Notes under the pieces: model-generated | The model's database searches: none | Seen by the model: only the letters and a program-made list of their open reading frames with translations | What the model was told of the DNA's origin: nothing | Assembly: GCA_947630145.1 (NCBI GenBank) | Contig: CANRGL010000006.1 | Span: 1-45,078, forward strand | DNA length: 45,078 nt | Source of the DNA: an uncultured Clostridia bacterium | Lineage (GTDB): Bacteria; Bacillota; Clostridia; TANB77; CAG-465 | Reading direction: 5' to 3' | Program-made: the position numbers and the translations under genes | In this document: piece after piece, positions 27,454-35,814 of the stretch | How positions within the stretch are numbered: position 1 is the stretch's first letter | Layout: each line of letters begins with the position of its first letter

Positions 27454-29469
27454 TTAATCAATTCTTTTTTTGTTTAAATTTTCAACCACCTTATTTAGAT
27501 TTGTTTCAACAAATTCAAATTCTCTTTGTGTAGGTTTTATAGCCATAATAGCTGAATCATATCCTATCTTTATTAATCCTTCTCCTCTTTGACAAGTAAG
27601 AAGGAAATTTTCTTCACCTTCACTAAGTTTAAATACTTCTTTTAAATATGATATTTCTGATTTATCTTGTGCTAAGAATAGCTTAGTATCGGCTGATGTT
27701 AAAACGACTTGTACATTTTTGTTTTCATAGAAGTCTTGGAATTTCTGTGATACAACTGTAAGTGAAACATTTCTTTTTCTAGCACGTCTAGACATTGTAT
27801 TTAAGAAATCAACAGCTTCAGGATAAGGTAATAACATCCAAGCCTCATCAATAAGCACTCTTTTACTCTTTGCTCTACTTTTATCTTCACTGTTTTTCTT
27901 AACGTATTTTTCCCATATCCAAGATAGTAATATCTGTTGTGCAAGCGGTCTTGCAAATCTTTCTTCAAGTTCAGATATATTTATATTTATAAATGGACAA
28001 TCTTCTTGTAAATCAAATGTTGATTGACCATCAAAATATGCCATCTGTCCATCAAACTTTTTACAAAACTGTTTCATAACTTTTATTAAATAATCATAAT
28101 GATATTGATAAGTTTCATTCTCATTAGCTTCTGCCTTTTTCTCTAATCTTTCATACCAAGAAGAAACAGTAGGCATATCTTTTCTTTTTTTAGAACTATT
28201 TCCATCTTCCATATCTATTATTGTACCAGTATATAAAGAATTAGGATCACTTGTTATACCTTTATCTGTATATTCTTCAGCTACAATTTCTGCTATTATC
28301 TGTTTTGTAAGCTCATTTACTTCTTCTGATTTTGTAGCACCCCTTGCCATTGTAAGTAAGGCTTGAGTTACGTCTTCTACTTTATTTTCAACATTTAAAA
28401 CATATCTTTCTTTACCTGTTATTTCATCTCTTACAATTTCTGTTTCAATATCAAAAATATTTATTATTGTATCACTCTTAGGACCTATATTTACATTAAT
28501 TCCTCTTAATGCTTCAGCAACTACAACATATTCTCCTTCAGCATCAAGAACTAGATTTTCAACTCCCATAAGAATTGCAGATCTTGCCATTATTGTTTTT
28601 ATTGTAACTGATTTACCAGCACCAGATTTTCCGAATATAATCATGTTATAATTTGTAAGTGTTGAACTAAAGTTATCAAATATTATAGGTAAACCTGTCT
28701 GTTTATTTATTCCAATAGGTACTCCCATATTATGTCCTGCCTCGGCATTAACAAAAGGAAATACTGTCGACATTGATCCTCTATCGAATGTATGCTTTCT
28801 ACTAATTTTATTATTATTTAAAGGTAAATTAGATTGAAAAGCTTCTTCTTGAAGTGCCCATGCAGCTTTTAGTCCTAATAAATTTTTTGAAGCCTCCATT
28901 GCAAGAAGTTCAGACAATTTATCAAGTTCACTTTTGTTATATGCAAATAATGTACAAATAATAGTGGCGTCAAATAATTTGTTATATCCAGCAGCAATCT
29001 GATCTCTTAGTGCTTCTGCCTCTGCTTGTTTAGTTGACAAAACAGATTCCCTATTTATATCTCCTCTATCATGTGCAACATATCTTTCTGATTGTAATTC
29101 TACAATTTGTTTATTTAATTGGTTTTGAGATGTAGTTTCAGATATAGGAGTAATATACACAGAAGCATTTACATCACCAAATTCATATATACCAGATAAG
29201 AAATAAGGGAAAGTAGCTTGTCTTGGAATAGTAGTTAAATAAAAACTTCTTGCAAATCTAGATATTTTAGAAAATATTTCTAAATAATCATAATGAGATG
29301 CATCAACTCCTGAAGGTGCAAGCAGATCCTTTAAAGTAGACTTATTCATTTCTAAACTATTAGGTAAATTATCATTTGATTTTACAAGTTCATCTTGAGG
29401 TTGTTGTTCTACTACTTGACCTTTCTTTAATTTCTTTTTATTTTCTTTCTTTTCTTTGTTTTTTCCCAT
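27454..29469 (-). CDS. VirB4-type T4SS ATPase
   Basis: The 671-residue ATPase energises assembly and substrate movement of type IV secretion systems at the inner face of the membrane. Evidence: Walker A GKSGAGKS (about residue 280), LDAEGEYV, Walker B VLIDEAWMLL (about 535), TVVSQKFQDF (sensor-like Gln motif) and an N-terminal domain with TIPRQATFPYFLSGIYEFGD as in VirB4/TraE proteins of Gram-positive elements. The start ATG has TGGAGG upstream. It partly overlaps the longer annotation of the next gene. No second (VirD4-type) ATPase is present. Confidence 0.93.
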   Translation of the reverse strand: MGKNKEKKENKKKLKKGQVVEQQPQDELVKSNDNLPNSLEMNKSTLKDLLAPSGVDASHYDYLEIFSKISRFARSFYLTTIPRQATFPYFLSGIYEFGDVNASVYITPISETTSQNQLNKQIVELQSERYVAHDRGDINRESVLSTKQAEAEALRDQIAAGYNKLFDATIICTLFAYNKSELDKLSELLAMEASKNLLGLKAAWALQEEAFQSNLPLNNNKISRKHTFDRGSMSTVFPFVNAEAGHNMGVPIGINKQTGLPIIFDNFSSTLTNYNMIIFGKSGAGKSVTIKTIMARSAILMGVENLVLDAEGEYVVVAEALRGINVNIGPKSDTIINIFDIETEIVRDEITGKERYVLNVENKVEDVTQALLTMARGATKSEEVNELTKQIIAEIVAEEYTDKGITSDPNSLYTGTIIDMEDGNSSKKRKDMPTVSSWYERLEKKAEANENETYQYHYDYLIKVMKQFCKKFDGQMAYFDGQSTFDLQEDCPFININISELEERFARPLAQQILLSWIWEKYVKKNSEDKSRAKSKRVLIDEAWMLLPYPEAVDFLNTMSRRARKRNVSLTVVSQKFQDFYENKNVQVVLTSADTKLFLAQDKSEISYLKEVFKLSEGEENFLLTCQRGEGLIKIGYDSAIMAIKPTQREFEFVETNLNKVVENLNKKRID

Positions 29470-29502
29470 ATATCAATTCCTCCATTATATAAACTATAAT
29501 AA

Positions 29503-31194
29503 TTAAACTATAGAATCGTCTTCAGAAGATCCTAATCTATCATCAAAATTTAAATTTTCTCTGTTAGTATTTACTTGATCATTGTTATATTCAAAATTAG
29601 TATTATCTATTTTTACTTTTTGAACTATAGGTTTTTCCTCTTGTTTTTCTATATTAACATCACTAGGTCTATCATCGCTTTGAATAGTAGTATCTTGAGC
29701 TAAATTTATATCAATATTATCTGTATTTGGCTTATCTTCTTGTTTACTAATATTAGTTTCATCAACTTGATTACTTTGAGTAGTTTGATTATTTACTTTG
29801 TCATTAAAATCAGAAGATACATTACCAAAATTATCATCTTTTTTATCAGAAATATTTATATTTTCAGTAACATTATCAACTTTATTATTTAACTCATATT
29901 CATTTGATTTACTAGAATCGTAATTTTGGTTTTCTTGCTCTTTACTTAAATTGTTCTTATTATTATTTGCTGCGTTATTAGCAGGCTCATCACTGCCAAG
30001 TCCTACATCAACTCCCAATGTTTCTGTTAAATCTTTATACTCTACGGCTGCTTTATCTAATATATCTTTTTTTGTTTTTCTAAATTCTTGAATTAATTTT
30101 TCGTTTGCTTTTTCTTTTATATCTATAGGAACATTTTCTCTTCTTACGACTTCACTTGCTTTTTTACTTATTCTTTCTTCAATATCTAATTGCCTTATTC
30201 TAGGAGATATATATTCTCCTTCTTTTATAGTTTCTTTTAAAGTTTCTAATGCTTTTATTTTTGCTTCATTATCAATTTCTTCTTCTAATTTCTTTTGCTT
30301 TTTAAGGAAAATATCTTCACTAGTAGAATATAATCTATAAAATCCTGAATCAAGTGCTTCTTTTACACTCATAAGTCCTTTATCATCTCTGTTATATGCA
30401 GTATATAATACATCAGCTATTTCATTTGAATTTAATATTCTTCCTGCAACTGAACATCCTGCAAGTCCGTTAATAATAGATTGTGCTCTTGTAACAAGCT
30501 CGTTATAACATATATTTCTTACTTCTTCTTTTGAGAATCTATCTAATGAATTTATTTCAGATGAATTGTATGATACTAAAACAAAAAATGTTCTTTGTAA
30601 CAAGCTCTTATTTAAACTTATTCTTTCTACATAATTAACTATATCAGAGGCATATTCATAAACATTTAAAGTTTTATTTCTTTCTTTTTCAATATTTTTA
30701 ATTTGTTCTTTTGTAGAATCAAAAGCTTCATTAATTCTATTATACTCTTGATTTACCTCTTCAAATTCTTCTCTTATTTTATCTATATGGTCTTTATATA
30801 CTTTTATTGTACCTTTTAAATCTAGATTTTGCGCTTGCACATATAATTGAATTGGAGAAGTAAGTGTATTTAAAAAAGTAATAAATCCTTCTTCTACAGC
30901 TAATTGTTCAACATCAGACATAAGATCATAATTTATACCTTTACATTGTACCATCATTGTATACTTAGTACCGTTATTTTGTATAATCATATTATCACTT
31001 ATTTCTTCAAATTCCATAAAATCAAAAATATCTTCTTTTCTCATTTCATGAGATTTTTCTTTTTTATCATCCTTCTTTGTATTAGTCGTATTTTTATCAT
31101 CTAAGCCTTTCTCTTGTTTTTTTGTAATAACAAAAAATACGGCACCAAACACACCTAGTATAACTAACATTACAATTGGTAAACCTATAGACAT
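29503..31194 (-). CDS. Membrane-anchored VirB4-N-terminal-like protein without ATPase domain
   Basis: The 563-residue protein starts with one membrane helix (residues ~4-24) and a Lys-rich linker. A domain (~55-330) follows that reads like the N-terminal domain of VirB4-type ATPases: YTMMVQCKGINYDLMSDVEQ, then FLNTLTSPIQLYVQ. A coiled-coil comes next, then an Asn/Asp/Gln-rich disordered tail (~400-563). No Walker motifs are present. It immediately precedes virB4 and follows PrgI, so it is part of the core machine, possibly an adaptor tethering VirB4 to the membrane. The domain assignment is from pattern only. Confidence 0.6.
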   Translation of the reverse strand: MSIGLPIVMLVILGVFGAVFFVITKKQEKGLDDKNTTNTKKDDKKEKSHEMRKEDIFDFMEFEEISDNMIIQNNGTKYTMMVQCKGINYDLMSDVEQLAVEEGFITFLNTLTSPIQLYVQAQNLDLKGTIKVYKDHIDKIREEFEEVNQEYNRINEAFDSTKEQIKNIEKERNKTLNVYEYASDIVNYVERISLNKSLLQRTFFVLVSYNSSEINSLDRFSKEEVRNICYNELVTRAQSIINGLAGCSVAGRILNSNEIADVLYTAYNRDDKGLMSVKEALDSGFYRLYSTSEDIFLKKQKKLEEEIDNEAKIKALETLKETIKEGEYISPRIRQLDIEERISKKASEVVRRENVPIDIKEKANEKLIQEFRKTKKDILDKAAVEYKDLTETLGVDVGLGSDEPANNAANNNKNNLSKEQENQNYDSSKSNEYELNNKVDNVTENINISDKKDDNFGNVSSDFNDKVNNQTTQSNQVDETNISKQEDKPNTDNIDINLAQDTTIQSDDRPSDVNIEKQEEKPIVQKVKIDNTNFEYNNDQVNTNRENLNFDDRLGSSEDDSIV

Positions 31195-31195
31195 T

Positions 31196-31549
31196 TTATT
31201 TTCCTCCTCTGTTTACGTTATATAAATATATTTTTTTTCTTTTTTTAAATGTAATAGCTCTTAATATAATTTCACTTAAATATTCTCCACCAGCTTTTCT
31301 AAATGGACCCATAAATTTGGAATCTGGTATTTTTAGAGCGCCAATAACATATCCAATACCTCCAAATATACCTGTTATTATAAGACCTGGAACTAGTGGA
31401 AAATTAGGTATAGCTAAACTTAATAAATACCATATTAATCCTCCAATAAGTCCAAAAGCCGCCGTAAAAGCAAAAGATTTCATCGTAAACACATATAATA
31501 TTCTTCCTTCACCTTTTGCACTACGTGGCACAAAATATGATCTTCCCAT
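31196..31549 (-). CDS. PrgI-family (VirB3-like) membrane protein
   Basis: The 117-residue protein has an N-terminal basic stretch (YFVPRSAKGEGRI), two helices (residues ~25-45 and ~50-70, rich in Gly: ITGIFGGIGYVIGALKIP) and a cytoplasmic tail. This is the compact pattern of PrgI proteins, which take the VirB3 place beside VirB4 in Gram-positive T4SSs. It ends one base before the start of the VirB4-N-like gene and its ATG has GAGGGG upstream. Gene order pilin-PrgI-VirB4 strongly supports the call. Confidence 0.85.
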   Translation of the reverse strand: MGRSYFVPRSAKGEGRILYVFTMKSFAFTAAFGLIGGLIWYLLSLAIPNFPLVPGLIITGIFGGIGYVIGALKIPDSKFMGPFRKAGGEYLSEIILRAITFKKRKKIYLYNVNRGGK

Positions 31550-31593
31550 ATACTCAACCCCTCGTATCTATCTTTTATAACTTTATATTTTCA

Positions 31594-32244
31594 TCAATCT
31601 GCAATAATTTGATTTATTGATTCTGATAAGAAATTAAGGAATGACACCGTAGCAAATGCTAAAATTATACCTATTACAAAATATGGCGATCTTGATTTAA
31701 GATCTGCTTTACCTGATGCTCCTGAAAAAATATATCTAACACCTACATATATAATTGCAAGTATAGAAGCAATATTTGCTGCAAACACAAAATAATTAAA
31801 TAATCTGTTTACAAAATTACTATATTTGGTATCTCCAGCATCAGTAAAGATTAATCTTCCTCCAGGAACTAAAATATTACTTATACCTGTCCATCCAAAG
31901 AAAAATATACAAGCAACAAGTAAAGTTATCATACTCTCTTTTGCATCAGCCTTTGATTCAACACTACCTAAAATATATTTTATTCCTAAAACAATAGTTG
32001 CTAAAACTATAACTACTGTTCCTATCAAATTTATTGCTGTTACAAATTCATCTACAATTTCTATAGAAATCGCAGAATTGTTATTTGTCTCAACGTTTCC
32101 AAACCATTGACTAGCTTTTTTCCACATATCATCTGCAGAATCAGCAAAAACAAGATTTTGTCCAATGCAACTCATAAAAATATTAAAGCACAAAAAGAAC
32201 ATCAAAAATATTCTAATATTTCTTGGGTTAATTATTTTTTTCAT
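31594..32244 (-). CDS. Double VirB2/TrbC-like pilin-fold protein
   Basis: The 216-residue protein has a signal peptide (cleavage near VFA-DSA) and four helices arranged as two VirB2-like units. The first unit has GTVVIVLATIVLGIKYI with a polar loop GSVESKADAKES; the second has IASILAIIYVGVRYIFSGAS with the loop GKADLKSRSP. The same loop pattern (GxKADxK) occurs once in each single pilin of this operon. It therefore looks like an internal duplication or fusion of two pilin modules. ATG has AGGAGG upstream. It may be a pilus base or minor subunit; inference. Confidence 0.75.
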   Translation of the reverse strand: MKKIINPRNIRIFLMFFLCFNIFMSCIGQNLVFADSADDMWKKASQWFGNVETNNNSAISIEIVDEFVTAINLIGTVVIVLATIVLGIKYILGSVESKADAKESMITLLVACIFFFGWTGISNILVPGGRLIFTDAGDTKYSNFVNRLFNYFVFAANIASILAIIYVGVRYIFSGASGKADLKSRSPYFVIGIILAFATVSFLNFLSESINQIIAD

Positions 32245-32269
32245 TATTGCCTCCTAAATATTTCAATAT

Positions 32270-32401
32270 TTAACTTTTAAAAGTATACCAAATAATAAAT
32301 ATAAATTCTATAATAACTATTGCTAAAATAAAAAAAAACACCTTTTTTAATCTAAATGTAACACGTACGAAACAATAATGTAATATAGTTTTATAATTCA
32401 T
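32270..32401 (-). CDS. Possible small membrane peptide (weak)
   Basis: A frame between two pilin genes encodes a C-terminal hydrophobic helix (FFFILAIVIIEFIFIIWYTF). The track start (32464) is a TTG overlapping the previous gene; an internal ATG at 32401 gives about 43 residues. No good Shine-Dalgarno is seen. It could be a real small membrane protein or chance in AT-rich DNA. Confidence 0.25.
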   Translation of the reverse strand: MNYKTILHYCFVRVTFRLKKVFFFILAIVIIEFIFIIWYTFKS

Positions 32402-32453
32402 ATATTTATTTAACTTTCTGAACTTTATTTTAAAATTATTATAACAAACTCTT

Positions 32454-32849
32454 TTAATTACCAATTAACTGAGTAAATGTTCCTGTTACTAAACCTATAA
32501 TAGTTGACGCTGTAAACACAATGACAAGCCCTATAACTAAATGTATTAAACTCTTCTTAATATCAGCTTTTTTACCAGCATCTGAAAACATATATACTAT
32601 ACCAGCAATTACGACACCAGCAACAGATGCGATTTGGCAAATAACTATAACTGTAGAATATATATTTTTAAGAGGTTTTTTTGCCTCATTAAGATAATTA
32701 TACGCTCCGCCAGCCGGATTTATTGAAGGAATAAGTCCCTCATCAAATCCTTCACCTACTTTTTTTTCACACTTTACTATATTTATAGCAGAAAATGCAC
32801 ATGTAATTAAAACAAATATAGATATACATGCAATTATTTTTTTATACAT
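32454..32849 (-). CDS. VirB2/TrbC-like pilin
   Basis: The 131-residue prepilin-like protein has a signal sequence (IIACISIFVLITCAFSA) and two helices: YSTVIVICQIASVAGVVIAG and LVIGLVIVFTASTIIGLV. They are separated by the polar loop DAGKKADIKKS. This is the standard VirB2/TrbC architecture and aligns by eye with the neighbouring pilin (32961-33338). It is presumed to polymerise into the pilus or channel. ATG has AAGGAGG upstream. It is preceded by an attenuator-like hairpin. Confidence 0.8.
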   Translation of the reverse strand: MYKKIIACISIFVLITCAFSAINIVKCEKKVGEGFDEGLIPSINPAGGAYNYLNEAKKPLKNIYSTVIVICQIASVAGVVIAGIVYMFSDAGKKADIKKSLIHLVIGLVIVFTASTIIGLVTGTFTQLIGN

Positions 32850-32886
32850 ATTTTCCTCCTTATTTATTAGTAGTTAATTATTAAAA

Positions 32887-32924
32887 AATATGCCTACGTC
32901 AAACGATTCTGACACAAGCATATT
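32887..32924 (-). terminator. Hairpin between first and second pilin genes (attenuator or RNA-processing site)
   Basis: In minus-strand RNA AATATGCUUGUGUCA pairs with UGACGUAGGCAUAUU over 15 bp including three wobble pairs, loop 8 nt, followed by TTTTAATAA. On the plus strand these wobbles become mismatches, so the structure is built for the sense RNA. Confidence 0.65.
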
Positions 32925-32960
32925 CTATTTTAAAATTAAAATTATATTTTATTTCTATTA

Positions 32961-33338
32961 TTATGATGGTACAACTTCATTAGTAACTTTAACAATAATA
33001 CCAATTATAGTAGATGCTGCAAATACTAAAACTGCACCTAGTACTAATATAACTAATTGGTTTTTAATGTCTGCTTTTTGGTCTGCACTAGCAAACATAT
33101 ATCTTACACCTGCAATAACAACAGCAGCTAAAGCTAATATCTGAACAATTACTATTACTGTAGACCAAATATTTTTAGCAGTACCTGTTAAAGAGCCTGC
33201 TTCACTTCCTCTAAGGCCTTCAAAGTTAGTACTTATTGGTTCATTAGTATCAGCAAAAACAAAACTACTAGTAAACATTACAACGCAAACCATTAATATA
33301 GGTAAAATTCTTAAAAATATTTTCTTTGATTTCTTCAT
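32961..33338 (-). CDS. VirB2/TrbC-like major pilin candidate
   Basis: The 125-residue protein has a signal peptide (cleavage near VFA-DTN), a short outer segment and two helices: STVIVIVQILALAAVVIAGV and LVILVLGAVLVFAASTIIGI. The loop SADQKADIKNQ separates them, as in VirB2/TrbC pilins. It is the first gene of the operon, with an extended -10 promoter and AAGGAGG upstream, and is followed by a hairpin. It is thus likely the most abundant product, the major pilin. Confidence 0.82.
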   Translation of the reverse strand: MKKSKKIFLRILPILMVCVVMFTSSFVFADTNEPISTNFEGLRGSEAGSLTGTAKNIWSTVIVIVQILALAAVVIAGVRYMFASADQKADIKNQLVILVLGAVLVFAASTIIGIIVKVTNEVVPS

Positions 33339-33370
33339 AATTTCCTCCTTATGTTTTCATATACAAAATA

Positions 33371-33398
33371 ATTATATCAATAAATAAAAAAAATTCAA
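33371..33398 (-). promoter_or_regulatory. Promoter of the T4SS-like operon
   Basis: TTGAAT, 16 bp, TATAAT with TGA directly before the -10 (extended -10) on the minus strand; the predicted leader is about 25 nt. No other clear promoter was found before 16.9 kb. Confidence 0.65.
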
Positions 33399-33580
33399 TA
33401 GTTTTTTTTAATTTTTTTTATTTTTTATATATTATTTTATATAATAATATAATCTAACTACTATAATACAATATTTTTAATATTATTTCAAGCATTTTTT
33501 ATTATTTTTTACATTTTCTTTTTAAATTATATATAGACAAATAAAAAAATATATGATATATATTCTTAAGGTGGTAAAAA

Positions 33581-35050
33581 ATGAATAAAAAAAATATATT
33601 TATATACATAAGTTTAATATTAATTTTGATAATGTATATAATTGTGTTAGTACCTAGACAATTTCAAAATGATACTTTATTTGATATATCACTTGGTGAA
33701 AAATATTTAAATGAAGGTTTAAATACTCATGATGATTTTTCTATACATGAAAATTTAGAATATACTCCTCAACACCTTGTTGTTAATATATTAACGTATT
33801 TTATATATAATAATTTAGGTTTTAATGGTCTTTACATTTGGTGTATTATACTTACTTGCATTTTTGCTACTTTATTATATATTGCAAATAAATTATTTAC
33901 AAATAATAAAATACTTTCATATTTACTTGTTTTTATACAATTAGCTTTACTTTCACTTTTTATATCACTTAGAGCACAAATGTATAGTTATATCTTCTTT
34001 TTACTTGAAATTATATTTATAGAAAAATTCCTAAGAAGTAAGAAAAAGATTTATTTATTTTTACTTAGCATATTATCTGTATTTATTATAAACTTCCATG
34101 CTGGTACCATTTATTTTTACTATATTATAATTTTTGTATATTTGTTAAACTATATTAATATAAAAACAAGTAAAATAGCATATCACAAAGAATATGTAAC
34201 AAATTTGAAATATTTATTTATACCAATAATACTTAGTATTTTTCTTATATTTATAAACCCTTTTGGTATAAATCAACTTACATATGCATTTAAAACATTG
34301 AATAACTCATTTATAAGCCAAAACATTTTTGAATTTCAGCCCATAACTATAAAATCTAACATAGGTTTATTCTTCTATGCGTATCTAGGTATAATATTGT
34401 TATCATTTATTTATACCAAAAAGAAAATTAATTTAGAACACATATTATTATTACTAGGAACAGCATTTATGACATTACTTTCATTAAGACATTTTTCTTT
34501 ATTTATCATATGTACACTACCATGCATTAGATATCTAGAAGATATTATAGATAAATTTAAAAATTGGATTTATAAAGGAGTTAGCCAAAAAGGAAAATTA
34601 CATATAAAACTCATAGTTATAGTATTTATATTAGCTACTTCATTCATATACGTCATGAAAGTTTCTATAAATCAAGGTAATGAATATTTACCAAAATCAT
34701 ATTATCCTATTAACTCTGTTAATTATATAAAAGAAAATATTGGAAATGATTCAAGGCTATTTAACGAATATTCATATGGCAGTTTGCTTATGTTCAACAA
34801 TATAAAAGTATTTATTGATTCAAGAGCAGATCTTTATACAGAAGAATATAATAAAAATTGTGAAGTAGCTAATGATTATTCTAAAATTATACACTGCTCT
34901 GGAAATTATGAAGAATTACTAAATAAATACAATATTGAATATTTATTAATATCTAAAAATAGTTCTCTTGCACAAAATATATTTAATAATAAAAAATATG
35001 AAAAAATATTTGAAGACGATATCTCTTATGTTATAAAAGTAATTACTTAA
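33581..35050 (+). CDS. GT-C-like polytopic membrane protein
   Basis: The 489-residue protein has about ten helices. Its first outer loop is acidic (NDTLFDISLGE ... HDDFSIHE) and it has an INPFGIN motif. The soluble C-terminal domain carries RLFNEYSYGSLLMF, KVFIDSRADLYTEEY and YNIEYLLISKNSSL. This pairing is typical of a family of bacterial GT-C-type (oligosaccharyltransferase/mannosyltransferase-like) proteins. Substrate unknown. ATG has AAGGTGG upstream; a very strong terminator follows. It is divergent from the T4SS-like operon. Confidence 0.65.
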   Translation: MNKKNIFIYISLILILIMYIIVLVPRQFQNDTLFDISLGEKYLNEGLNTHDDFSIHENLEYTPQHLVVNILTYFIYNNLGFNGLYIWCIILTCIFATLLYIANKLFTNNKILSYLLVFIQLALLSLFISLRAQMYSYIFFLLEIIFIEKFLRSKKKIYLFLLSILSVFIINFHAGTIYFYYIIIFVYLLNYINIKTSKIAYHKEYVTNLKYLFIPIILSIFLIFINPFGINQLTYAFKTLNNSFISQNIFEFQPITIKSNIGLFFYAYLGIILLSFIYTKKKINLEHILLLLGTAFMTLLSLRHFSLFIICTLPCIRYLEDIIDKFKNWIYKGVSQKGKLHIKLIVIVFILATSFIYVMKVSINQGNEYLPKSYYPINSVNYIKENIGNDSRLFNEYSYGSLLMFNNIKVFIDSRADLYTEEYNKNCEVANDYSKIIHCSGNYEELLNKYNIEYLLISKNSSLAQNIFNNKKYEKIFEDDISYVIKVIT

Positions 35051-35057
35051 TTTGTAC

Positions 35058-35094
35058 AAAAAATACCTAGTTTTGTATATTCTAGGTATTTTTT
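35058..35094. terminator. Strong bidirectional terminator
   Basis: A perfect 13-bp stem AAAAAATACCTAG/CTAGGTATTTTTT with an 11-nt loop lies between convergent genes at 33581 and 35583. Confidence 0.9.
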
Positions 35095-35130
35095 TGTTGG
35101 TATATATGATATTTTTAATATATAACTTTA

Positions 35131-35583
35131 TTAATATACAATATTTGTTTTTACTTCCAATTTTTTAAAATATCTTTCATTTGTATCTTTATTTATTATT
35201 ATTATGTATATAACATTATTATCTTTATACTTAGATGAATAAAATCTAAATTCGTTTTTATCGCTATAAACTATATCATCAATACTTATTAGTTTATTAT
35301 TTAGATATATACTTTCTATATTATACATATTAAAAAAAGTTTCTTTATCTATCCCAATTAAACTAAACGAAAAATATGCTTCTTTTTTGTCAGCATTTTC
35401 TCCAGTTTTTGGCATTAAATCCAAATATGAAATTACGTTTATATCAAAGTCATTCAATTGTTTAGCGCTATTTATAATATTATTTTTATTATTTTTTAAC
35501 AATATTAAAAATATAGATATAATTATGGATATTATAATAAATATAGCAAGAAAGATAAAAACTATCTTATTTTTATTTTTCAT
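35131..35583 (-). CDS. Small single-span membrane protein, unknown
   Basis: The 150-residue protein has a basic N-terminus, one helix (residues ~8-28, FIFLAIFIIISIIISIFLIL) and an outer domain of ~115 residues with mixed helices and strands. No motif is recognised. ATG has AAGGAAGGG upstream and a good promoter (TTGAAA/TAATAT). It is monocistronic, divergent from the M23 peptidase gene. Function unknown. Confidence 0.6.
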   Translation of the reverse strand: MKNKNKIVFIFLAIFIIISIIISIFLILLKNNKNNIINSAKQLNDFDINVISYLDLMPKTGENADKKEAYFSFSLIGIDKETFFNMYNIESIYLNNKLISIDDIVYSDKNEFRFYSSKYKDNNVIYIIIINKDTNERYFKKLEVKTNIVY

Positions 35584-35606
35584 ATATCATATCCCTTCCT
35601 TATATT

Positions 35607-35635
35607 ATATTACTATATGAATTAATACTTTTCAA
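35607..35635 (-). promoter_or_regulatory. Promoter of the 150-residue membrane-protein gene
   Basis: TTGAAA, 17 bp, TAATAT on the minus strand. Confidence 0.5.
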
Positions 35636-35728
35636 GTATTACCAATCATATTTAAATATAAATTTAATATAGATTTTACTTAATTTGATTTAAAGTTATT
35701 TATGTCGTAATTTGTCTATCGTTTTTTG

Positions 35729-35757
35729 TTTACTTTTATATAAAAATATTATATAAT
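35729..35757 (+). promoter_or_regulatory. Candidate promoter of the M23 peptidase gene
   Basis: TTTACT, 17 bp, TATAAT on the plus strand. The leader that follows is a run of TTATAT and TTTTTA repeats (about 35758-35802). Confidence 0.45.
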
Positions 35758-35814
35758 TTATTATATTTATATTTATATTTATATTTTTATTTTTATTTTT
35801 TTCGAGGTGATTTT

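Noticed and set aside
16968-33398. Complete integrative conjugative element
   Set aside because: No integrase, relaxase, VirD4-type ATPase or attachment-site pair was found around the operon.
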